DNA of 64,000 nt from Benincasa hispida (lineage: Eukaryota; Streptophyta; Magnoliopsida; Cucurbitales; Cucurbitaceae). Shown here one piece after another: positions 1-10,100 of the stretch (position 1 is the first letter of the stretch; each line of letters begins with the position of its first letter). The translations under genes and the position numbers were made by a program. The stretch spans positions 46,401,442-46,465,441 of the forward strand of contig NC_052358.1 in the NCBI RefSeq assembly GCF_009727055.1, read 5' to 3'. Under the pieces are notes generated by a model that was given only the letters and a program-made list of their open reading frames with translations, made no database searches and was not told where the DNA came from.

Positions 1-620
1 TTCATAAAATGGAATTGACTTTTATATCATTGATATCATCAATATATGGATATCATCTAAGTTCTATCACAATATCTCTGATATCACTTATATCAGAGTT
101 ATCGATGATAGCTTCTATCATTGATAACATGTTATCAGAGATAACTTCTATCATTTTTTTTACCATAAAATAATATGCTATCGTTGATAGCTTTTATCAC
201 TGATAAAATGCTATTAGTGATAACTTCTAGGCATTTCACTTATACTTTATTTCGAGGTTCAACTTTATTAATTAAAGTCACTAAGTTAACTATCAATGAT
301 AGACTTCTATAAGTGACTATTAACTGTGAAAAAAATCATCAAAGATTAAGCTATCAATAATAGAAAATATGAGTGGCTATCACTGATAGACTTTCATTAG
401 TGACTACCAATTTTGAAAGATTAACACTTAAGGCTATCAGTGGCTATTATTGAGAAACTTTTATCGTGATTATCAATAGCAGACTTTTATCATTAATAGT
501 CTTCTGCCACTGATGTCACCTAAGTTCAATATCACTAATACATGAATATGACTGATATCTATGTAAGTTCTATCACTCTAATATCACTAATAATTGATAT
601 TATCAATACATAAATATTAC
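1..620. repeat. Degenerate TATCA/TGATA palindrome-rich block
   Basis: About 600 bp made almost entirely of variants of TATCANTGATA and CTATCACTGATAGAC, giving many short imperfect palindromes. No coding potential is visible. The same core is found inside the three MITE-like copies at 2186, 14600 and 47445, so this may be an expanded or decayed relative of that family. The left boundary lies outside the window. Confidence 0.6.
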
Positions 621-1015
621 GATACACAAACAAATATTTTAATTTATGCCCTTCATTTTGGGTCATCTATGCCACCTTTCCAAGTTTTTACTGATAGACA
701 TCATACTCTTAAAGCCCTACAAAAAGAAAAAAAAAAAACTATGCTCGTTTGATATCATTCGCATTTCTCATTTTTTTGAGAAATAAACTTATTTAATAGC
801 TATTCTTAGTTCTTATTTCAAACATTTAAAAATATTTCTAAAAATGGTGCAAACTTGAAAACTAAAAAGAGTAGTTTCTTCTCAAATCCGTTTTCGTTTG
901 CTATTTAATATTAATGTTTCGTTATAATAACTAACTTCTTGATTGGCTTGTTAGTATTAAGCCATTAATGAATTGAGTATTTTCAAGTTTTGGGTAGGAA
1001 CTCAGCCTCATAATT
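621..1015. other. Intergenic, no feature seen
   Basis: AT-rich unique-looking sequence. I see no open frame, RNA gene or clear repeat here. Confidence 0.5.
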
Positions 1016-1555
1016 TTATAAAAAATGGAAGAAGTAAAAATTGGAAAAAAGAAAGAAAATAAAAAAGAAAAAGAAATGGAAGAAGCAAAAGGTGACAAAA
1101 AAAGAAAGAAAAATGAAAAAACCAAAGAAAGAAAAACAATAGAAAAAAAAGGAAAGAAAATAGAAGAAAAGAGAAGAAGAAAAAATTGAAAAAAAGAAGA
1201 GAGTAAAAAAAAAAAGAAGAAGAAGTAAAACCAAAGAAAGAAAAGAAAATTAAAATTAGAAAAAGAAAGGAAAGAAACAAAAATTGAAGAAAGGAAAGAA
1301 ATTAAAAAATTAAAAAAAGAAAAGAAAAAAAGAAAAACGGGATAAATGAAAGAAAATAAAAAAAGAAAGGAAAGAAAAGAAAGAGAAAGGAAAGAAAGAA
1401 ATTAAAAAAAAAAAAAAAAAGAAAAGATGGAGAAAGAAAAGAAAATAAAAAAGAAAGGGAAGAAGTAAAAACTGGAGAAATGAAAGAAAATTAAAAAAGA
1501 AAACAAAAATTGGAGAAAGAAAATCAAATTAAAAATTAAAAAAATGAAAGAAGAA
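1016..1555. repeat. Polypurine (GAAA/AAAG) low-complexity tract
   Basis: About 540 bp that is almost pure A and G on the plus strand, built from shifting GAAA, AAAG and GAAGAAA units with a few T interruptions. Phe-rich open frames on the minus strand here result from base composition and are not genes. Confidence 0.85.
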
Positions 1556-2185
1556 GGTGTGCAACAAGACAAGACAAATATGGATAGAATTGAATATTAG
1601 AAAAAATGACTGGTTAACACTTCTATATCTTTAAATATTTTAAAGAAATGATATACTTTTAGATTTTTCGTTTATTTTACTATTTATTACAAATATTTTT
1701 AACTAAGCTCGAGATCCAATGGAAACTAAGTTCAAATCAATCAAATTTTCGAAATTTTATGACGGTAGAGACCAAATTGAATAATGTAACTTTAGTATAA
1801 TTATTCCAATTAATACATAATTGTAAGAGCATAGTTAAAAAAATAAAAAAAAAAAAGAATTAGGGAAAAAATAAACATAAGAAGAGAGAGGCAAAGGGTA
1901 GAGTGGTCCCATTTCCGATCACACAGACACAGCCACATCCTCTCTATATCTCTTTCTTTGTGTCTCTCTATACAAAAAGTCTTTGCGTCAAAGCAAAGCC
2001 CAAAATAATTTTATATAATGATCCTTTTCTCTCTTTTTTTTTTTTTTTTTTTCTTTTTTTTTCTTTCTTTTAAATACTATCTTTGACATCGATATGTTTG
2101 ACTTTAACTCATTTTATTTTTTATATTTTTAAAATATTCATTTTCATTATTATATTTTTAAAAAATATCATTTTAATCTAGAAAA
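1556..2185. other. Intergenic, includes CT-rich stretch and poly-T
   Basis: AT-rich sequence. A CT-rich stretch at about 1915-1975 resembles a plant 5' UTR, followed by a poly-T tract at about 2033-2060, but no gene start or open frame follows. I do not call a gene. Confidence 0.4.
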
Positions 2186-2415
2186 TTTTCAAAAATAAAA
2201 AAATAAGGAAAATATTTATACAAAATAGAAAATTTTAATATTTTTTTATAGAGACGGATAAAAATCTATCAATGTCTATCAGTGATAGAAACTGATAGAA
2301 ATCTATCATTGATATTATGTGATAGACGCTGATAAAAGTCTTTAAGTATTTATTAGTGTTTTTTTGTTATTTCTATAAATATTTTGAATTTTTTTTTATT
2401 TGTAAAAATTTTTCT
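2186..2415 (+). mobile_element. MITE-like TIR element, copy 1
   Basis: About 230 bp. The left arm (AAAATATTTATACAAAATAG) is roughly the reverse complement of the right arm (CTATAAATATTTTGAA). The middle carries CTATCAGTGATAG-type palindromes. The same arrangement recurs at 47445 (same orientation) and 14600 (opposite orientation), showing a dispersed non-coding family. No transposase is encoded. Ends are approximate and no target duplication was established. Confidence 0.6.
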
Positions 2416-2639
2416 TTAGTTTATCTACTTTCATTTTTATTACCCTCTTCATAGACCAAAATAATCACTTAAATTTTAAAGAGAAAAAAAATAAAATTAG
2501 AATTATAAGAATAAAAAAAAACCGAATCAATTAAATTCAAAAAGTATAGGTATAAAAGGGTTATTATTATTATTATTTTAATGAAGAAAACAAATTGGAA
2601 ATTGAAAAAAGCATTAAATTGCGAGCGAACCAAACATCG

Positions 2640-2663
2640 AATAATAATAATAATAATAATAAT
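2640..2663. repeat. (TAA)n microsatellite
   Basis: About eight uninterrupted TAA units; a shorter (TTA)n run lies just upstream at about 2562. Confidence 0.9.
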
Positions 2664-2672
2664 ATGCACTCA

Positions 2673-3500
2673 AAATAATTAAAATGATGCCCAACTTGAA
2701 CCTAGTCCTCTTATCCAAGATTGGTTGCATGATGCATTAGCTCAATTATACCAAAAGTTTTTTTTTTAGGTTGCGGAAAAATAACATTTTGGTCCCTAAC
2801 TTTTAAGTATAATTTTTATTTGATCCATAAGTTTCAAAATTTTACATATCTAATATTTAAGTTTTGAGTTATGTTTCAATTTAGTCATTGGATTTCAAAA
2901 TATAACAATTTTACTTTTGAGAATTAAGTTTTGCTTCAATTTAGTCCTTCAATTTTAAAACTTACACTTTTAACCTCGCCTTTTCTCTAAAGAATCATTT
3001 TCCATCTATAGAGTTAATGTCTATTAATTATTTTAAAAGACTTATAATTAATTAAGTTTTACTATTTTTCATCATTATTAAAATTAAATTTAAAATTTAG
3101 CTTCATAACTATTTAAGTTAATTAATAAACATTAATGCAATGATGAAAGATGAATATTTAATGAAAAGTGGAGGTTAAAAGTGTAAATCTTGAATCTTAT
3201 GGACCAAATTTAAACAAAACTCAAATATCAAGTATAAAATTATAAAATTTTAATATCTAGAGACTAAGATTGAAATTAAACTCAGAATTAAAAAAAAAAA
3301 AAAAAAACTAAATGTACAACCGTTTGAAACATAGAGACTAAAATAGAAACTCGAGCAAAGACCTAAAAAAAAGTGTTTTTTTCCCAAAAAAAAAAATAAA
3401 ATAAAATAAAATAAGCTATTGGTATAAATGAGCCAATGCATTATGCAACAAATCACGGATAAGAGGACTAGGTTCAAATTGGGCAATCATTTTAATATTT
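2673..3500. mobile_element. Nested inverted-repeat (fold-back) element
   Basis: The outer arms at about 2675-2755 and 3412-3498 are reverse complements of each other over about 80 bp, sharing the segment GGATAAGAGGACTAGGTTCA and flanking bases. Inside lies a second inverted repeat (about 2776-2900 versus 3270-3390) of the TTTGGTCCCTAA...TTTAGTC type, related to the element at 4060-4928. The whole could fold into one long hairpin. No protein is encoded; the superfamily is unknown. Confidence 0.65.
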
Positions 3501-4050
3501 ATAATATATATTATTATTAATGTTTGGGTCACTAATTTCGATGCTTTATTGCTTCTAAAAAGGTGTTTTGAGCTTTTCCATGGATTTGTCTAGAGGAACA
3601 AAGTGATAGAAAATCCTTACCATCATTCCATTGTGTGGGGATGTTTCCCTAACTATTGTAGTTTGAGTAACTCTCAATTTATGTACATTGTTTTTAGTTT
3701 CTGACCTTTGAATGGTTTACAACACCAATCTGTATCTCATCGCTAAGTTTATGCGATACGTAAAATAACATGATCGCCCCTTGAAAGATTGTTTTAAAAT
3801 TATTTGAAATACGAACAATGTCTTGAAAATGGTAGTCATTTCATGTGTGATGCATGATTGAACTGTATAATACCAATGATATGCTTGGAGGAAGAAGAAT
3901 TCATCGCTAAGATCAAGGCAAACTATCAAATTGTCCAAAAATAAATAGTACTTTGTTATGGGAAAGGATTGTTAGAGATATGAACATAACACCCCTATCA
4001 ACTTTTCTATGGCAATGTTTCTATCTATGCCAAGTCATTTGGTTAAAACA
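3501..4050. other. Intergenic, no feature seen
   Basis: No convincing gene or repeat. Short open frames here have no recognisable domain. Confidence 0.4.
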
Positions 4051-4059
4051 AAAAATAAA

Positions 4060-4928
4060 GGGAAATATACTTTTTTGGTCCTGAGGTTTTGGATTTAATT
4101 TCCATTTAATATTTAAATTTTAAAATGTTAAATATTTTGGCTTAATTTGGCAATCATTCTATTTTTTTATTTTTTGAAAATTAAATCTATGAACACTACT
4201 TATACTTCCAAATTTTTTACTTTGTTGATATACTTTTCACCAATGATTTAAAAAACTAAACCAAATTTTGAGAACTAAAAAAAAATAACTTTGAAAAATT
4301 GTTTTTGTTTCTTGAATTTGACCAAGAATTCAATCATTGTACTTAAAAAATATGCAAATTATAATAAGAAATGTAGATGAAATAGACTTAATTTTCAAAA
4401 ACAAAAACAAAAAATCAAATGGTTACCAAACGGGACCTTAGTCCTTAAGTTTTGAGTTTCGTTTCAATTTAGTCTAGAGGTTTCAAAATGTTACAAGAGA
4501 TTTAAGTTTTGTTTCAGTTTGGTCCCTAAATTTCAAGATCTACATTTTTAACCTCGATTTCTTAATAAACACTCATTTTTCGTTTTTAGTGTTATTATTT
4601 ATTAATTAATTAAAAGAATTATGATAACTAAGTTTAATATTTTTCATCACTGTTAAAATTAAATTTAAAATTTTACTTCATGATTATTTAAAATTAATTA
4701 ATAGAGATTAACACTAATGATTGAAAATCAATATTTAATGAAAAATCGAGCTCGAATTTAGATCTTGAAAATTAGAGACAAAACTCAAATCTCTCATAAC
4801 ATTTTGAAACCTATGGACTAAATTGAAACCAAGCTCAAAACTTAAGGACTAAATGTACAACATTTTGAAATTCAGGGACTAAATAGAAACTAGACCTAAA
4901 ATCTAGAGACTAAAAAATTATGCTTCCC
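4060..4928. mobile_element. Non-autonomous Mutator-like TIR element with 9-bp TSD
   Basis: The element begins GGGAAATATAC and ends GCTTCCC. About 70 bp at each end are diverged inverted repeats (TTTTTTGGTCCTGAGGTTTT versus the complement of the right end). It is flanked on both sides by AAAAATAAA (4051-4059 and 4929-4937), a 9-bp duplication. Long TIRs with a 9-bp duplication are the hallmark of the Mutator superfamily. It carries no transposase and is interrupted by another TIR element at 4146-4430. Confidence 0.7.
4146..4430. mobile_element. Nested MITE inside the Mutator-like element
   Basis: About 285 bp with terminal inverted repeats: the left end starts TTTGGCAATCATTCTATTTT and the right end finishes AATGGTTACCAAA. 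The TIR continues inward through TTTTTGAAAATTAA and ATAGACTTAATTTTC. It interrupts the left part of the surrounding element. Non-coding; probably a hAT-like or similar MITE, but the superfamily is not established. Confidence 0.6.
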
Positions 4929-4937
4929 AAAAATAAA

Positions 4938-6065
4938 TTATGTAGACATGAATTTAAAGTAAACAATATCATACTATTGTGAAAATATGAAGTGGTTCAG
5001 CTGGCAAATAGAACGTCGAGTTTAAGAGATAAAGTTTGATGAGAAGGAGAGAGATAGATTACAAAGAGAAGAGTCCATTAAAAAGTAGAAGAAAAGAGAA
5101 AGAAAGGAGAGAGTTAGAGACATGTGGGGCAAATAGTGAAGGTGAGAAAAAAGATTGATGAAAGAGAAGGAAGGAGGGGGGAAAGGGAGGTTGTGATGTT
5201 TATCTGCTAGTTGTGTCCTTAACAAATCTTGGGCTTTAGTTTATAGCTTCTTCCTAATGGAATTACTCTAATTTCTTTATGTGGTTCTCGATTGCTCTGC
5301 ATGTTTGAGAGTAATTTTGAAATAGTTAAAATCACTTTTATGTACAAATTTCATATACAATTTTAAATGATAAGAATCTGTTTTGGAGTGATTTTAACCA
5401 TTTGAAACCATTTGAGAATCAAACATTTTAAAAATGATAAAAATGATTTTAACTATTTGAGTTGTTATAACATCCAGAACCAACACCGTATTCCCTCAAA
5501 ATACAATGTCTTTGCCTATAACATGAACTTGTCCCTTCCCATTCTATTTGTGATATTCTTTTACTGTTCATAGATTGTTTGCTTCTTGTCTGTAATGAAT
5601 CCATAACAGTGTTCCTGGGTCAAGTTTAGTTTGGAGATTGATTTGTTTAATCTAACTCAATGCATCTCATTCAAACAATGAATAATTTTAATCGTTTGTA
5701 CAATGTTCCTGTTCCTGAGGCCTCAGCATTGTTGTATGTTTAAAAGATATCCATACTCTTTCAAAAGTTATAATATTATTTTTGACATTTTATAAACATT
5801 TTAAATATCTATCAAAATTGAAAAATAGTTGGAATATTGGGCAAAAAGTTCATGTATTTAAATGGATTCGCAAACATCTTAGTAACTTTCTCGTTGATAT
5901 TTCGTCTAACATTCTAAAAGATATTTACTTCAAAGATAATTTCGAGACGTTTATGAAATGACAAAAAAAGAGTATTTTTCAAACCATTGACAAATTTCAA
6001 GAATATTTAAAATTCAAAAACTATTTACACTTGATGATGATGGAAAAGAAAACAGCAACAAGAAC
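4938..6065. other. Intergenic, purine-rich stretch only
   Basis: A purine-rich stretch occupies about 5036-5190 and explains the Ser/Leu/Phe-rich frame on the minus strand. Otherwise AT-rich DNA without recognisable features. Confidence 0.45.
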
Positions 6066-6620
6066 TAAGAGTGTTCAAAAAACTTGATGACCCAAAAAAA
6101 TCGATCAACCTGACCCAACCCGTGTGGTTTAGATTGAGTTATCAACTCATTTGAGTTGGGTTGGATTCAAATAAATAAAAATTTTATGGATTGGGTTAGT
6201 TCATGGATTCACTTAATATAATCCAAACCAACCCGAATTTATTATTAACTTAAAAATATATTTTTTTATTACTTATAACACAATTATTTATACATATATC
6301 GATTTTAATTTTATTTAATTCTAATTTTTTTAATAATTTATTCTTCTTCTTTACACTATAGAAATAAAATTTTCACTATATAAATTGAAATTGAGTTGTT
6401 AATCTTAATTAATTATAGAAAAATAATTAAATTAGATATTTACATATTTACGTTTTGCTTCTTTTTAAAATAAAATAATTTCATGACTTGATTAACCCAA
6501 ATCAACCCAACCAAAATATTTCATGGTTGGATTGGGTTCGGTTCATTTTTTAATAAGGATTATTTGGGTTGAAAAAATTTACAATCCGAATAATTTGGTC
6601 AAGTCTAAAAAGTGTTTCAA
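6066..6620. mobile_element. TIR element rich in CAACCCAA motifs
   Basis: The left end (about 6068-6105, GTGTTCAAAAAACTTGATGA) is matched in reverse complement by the right end (TTGGTCAAGTCTAAAAAGTG, about 6595-6614). The body has repeated GGGTTGGATTGGGTT and CAACCCAACC blocks on both sides of an AT-rich centre. It looks like a MITE or short non-autonomous DNA transposon. No target duplication was established. Confidence 0.5.
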
Positions 6621-6635
6621 TCCAACCCAACCCAC

Positions 6636-6669
6636 GAATACTTTTTTTTTTTTTTTTTTTTTTTTTTTA
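6636..6669. repeat. Poly-T tract
   Basis: A T run of roughly 30 bp, followed by AT-rich sequence. It could be a retroposed poly-A tail in minus orientation, but no body is recognised. Confidence 0.7.
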
Positions 6670-7184
6670 ATGTTAACTTTATTATTATAAAATCCATTCC
6701 ATGGCAGCCTAGAAGTGATCCAACTAACATGGTATTGCAATTTCAATGATTTGAGGTTTAAATAAACAATAACAGCCCGAATCTTTTATCATCATTGCTT
6801 CATCCTAACCATAACAAAATTTGCTGTATAAATATGAAAAGTGCACAGAAGCTCGGAGACTTCATAAAGAAAGAAAGAAGAAAAAAGTACATACATGGAT
6901 GTTGTAAAATATAATTTTTTTTTAAAAAAAAAAAAAAAAAAACCAAGGGCTCTGCCTTCAGTTACAAGTTAATCACCAATTGATGGAATGATAAAATAAC
7001 AAGGCCTAAAACTTTGTCTTCTACTTTCATGAGATAAATTTGCAATCTTCTCCACTAAAGACTCAACTTAAAAGGGGAAAAAGGGGCTCAAAATGTACAA
7101 GGTAACAACTCATTATACACAAAATTGCAATTCCAAACACTGTCATCAGAAAAACCATACCATGTTAATTGTAGGACTAATTTA
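6670..7184 (-). other. Region 3' of the CTL gene, likely 3' UTR in part
   Basis: Sequence downstream of the CTL stop codon on the minus strand. It holds an A/T homopolymer tract at about 6911-6941. I cannot fix a poly-A site by eye. Confidence 0.35.
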
Positions 7185-10100
7185 TTATACAAGGAGTGAA
7201 GTAGTTACCAGAGATGATCTATGATTCCTGCTAATTGGTAGGTGAACATAAACTTCATGCACATCTTGTTTGCACACTTCACCTCTGTCCCTGTCAATAG
7301 CGTAGCATACGTACACAGTTTCGATTACATTATCCAGTACGTGGATGAAGAATCCGAGTACTACGGTCAGGAGCAGCCATGCTGCAACAGCAATGAGGTA
7401 TGTATTAACCCCAAGATGACTGACAGCATGTAAGATAGCACAAGCCTGCAAATACACAACCATAGGAAAGGAATATAAGAGAAATGACTAAGGGGAAAGA
7501 GAATTCTTGACTCGTATGTGCACAGCTAAACAAAAGTACAGGACTTTTCTGTTTACTTACCACGATTGCATATATGGCTGAGAGGACAAAGGCGATTCCA
7601 GCTAACAAACGTGTGGAGATTGTCTCCACAAAAACAGTTGAGAGGAGATTTCGTTTCAAAAGTTCATATGTCATTCTTGCAGATGAGCAGTAAGCTTCAC
7701 CTGTTATTGCTGCAAAAGTTATTGCAAATTTGTTCAGATAATCAACAGCTGCCAGAAATGTATTTACACAGCAACGCAAAATAAGGTTGAACATCCCGGG
7801 AATATCTTCTTGTCTTGCACTATCGACCACAGCACGAACAACACGCACCACGAGAATTAGTAAACCAGATAAACATATAGTGCCAGCAGAGGGGCCAAAT
7901 GCATTCCTGCAAGTGGGCAAAAACCAGCACATGAATCAATAATCATAAATGATGCCACAATCTTTCATCAGATAATGAGGCATTTCTCCTGTTAAGACCC
8001 TTATCGTTGTTGTGTATATATAGATATTCCCAAAATCAACAGTCAACAGCACCTTCCTGATCCCAACCTTGTCTGACACGAGACATTGCATTGTCCCAAT
8101 ACAAAACAAAGTGACCATCTCAAACATTCATAAATATTATAGTTATAAGTTGAGCAAGTTCCAAAAAAGAACCAGGAAAAGAAAATCAACAGTGAAGCAG
8201 AAGAGGCATTCTCATCTAGAAAAAGAAAAGGCAAGTCAGAAAGCTAACTAATACAATCAAACTAGAAAGATTGGCAATGACAAAGTTAAAGAGTGCATGA
8301 AAAAGTAAGAAAATGTTCAAATATACTTGCAATCAGGTTGCCAATATATCAATGCAAGGAACATGAACAAGAGTATATCGTCTCTCTATCCTTCTCATAA
8401 CATTTTCAGTCATCCTTTTCCCTCTTTTTCAATATAGTATTGATACCAGAACCAAACTCAGATCAAAGTTTGTTTCCCTCTCTTTTAAATTAGCTCCGTT
8501 GCTCCATATCTGTACTACATCAGATTGGGTATTAGAGCCTAACCCTTTATAATGCTATCATGTGATAAGCTTTCAGAACTCTATCTACCCACAAAGGAAG
8601 AAAACTAGGAGAGAAGTTGGTTAACTCTACAGTTGACTGCTGACTGTTGTGCGATGGGCCTTTTTTTCCTTTTTTTTTTTTTTTTCTTTTCTGGTATAAA
8701 CCAAGCTTTCATGGAGAAAAAATGAAAAAAAAATTACGATGATATACAAAGAACAAGCTTGCAAAAGGAATTCTCAACTCACAACAGAAACACACTCCAG
8801 TTCAAAAGAATTACACCTAGCTAACAATTACAAAAGACCAATTAACATATGCTCATAAAGATGCATTCGACCTCACAATTTCTCACACCTCCTCCAAAGA
8901 CCTCTCCAAACCTCTAATAATTTTACTATTTCTCTTAAGCCACATTCCTGAGAGAAAAGAAAAGGAAAAAGCCTACCACAAGACTCTTCTTTTATCACGA
9001 AAGGGAGCGTTCACCAAAATCTCCTTCACTAACACTGTGGTAGATTGTTAGTCAGGCAAGGTTAGAGTGAGTGATGAGGACAAATAGTCCATTTGGCGGA
9101 GGGGGCAATAAAAATTAGGTTGGTGGAAATAATAAAGAAATTTGAAAAAATAAAAAAGACAATGAAATATAAAAAGCATCACAATTTAAACCTATATCTT
9201 GCATGGAAACACCACAAAAATAAATAAATAAAAATTAAAAAAAAAAAAAGAACACCAAAGAGAAGACTTCAATTTTTCCGACTCAAAAGCGATCTAACCA
9301 ACATATTCCTTTTAGAAATTCTTTGATTATGCTCCAACCAAATCTTTGAAATGATAGCTTTAACTGCACCAACCCATAACAACCGGGGAAGTGGAGAAAC
9401 ATTTGGTTCCTTGTTAAAAAAAAATGGAGAACTTTTTTCTCCATAAAACAAACCATTTTGGACCAAGAAGGGAATTATTCGTGCCTTGCAGATAGAGTCC
9501 AAGAGAAGAAATTTACTTTCTCTGGACCCTTCTCCTTCTAGGTTACTGTGGATACGTCACTTCCAAAACCTTCCTAGTTCCACCTCAATCCTGCAAGCTT
9601 CCTGAATAATGATTTAATGGAGAAGTTCCCTGATGGATGAAGAGTCCAAAAAGTATTGCTTTCGATAACAAGGCATTCCTTCCCACCCCACCCCCATGTC
9701 AGATAGCTTGATGTGGCAGGTGTAGCAAGATGGAAATAAATCTCATGAAAATCAGAAGATCCACACCAAAGAAGGGAGAAACTCTATTGAAACAAAATTT
9801 CTGTATTTCTCACATCCAAAAAGGTTTCTCAAGACAACCTTAAGTGCGCTATTTACAGCCTTAACAATAGAAGTTACTTATAGATCTTAAATCACTAATT
9901 AAATTAACAAGTTAACAAACACAATAAACTAATTAACTTTTCTACTCCTTCCTACACCATAGCTCCTCAAGTCCTATATTAGGTACAAGGTTTTGCCTCA
10001 GTACTACCCTGTCCTCCAAGACCTGATTTCTTAATCTCCTGCAACACTCGACATCCACCCTTTTTTTTAAGGGAAAAAAAAAAAAAAAGGAAACAAACTT

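Noticed and set aside
1008..1280. Phe-rich frames on the minus strand
   Set aside because: Translation artefacts of the polypurine tract.
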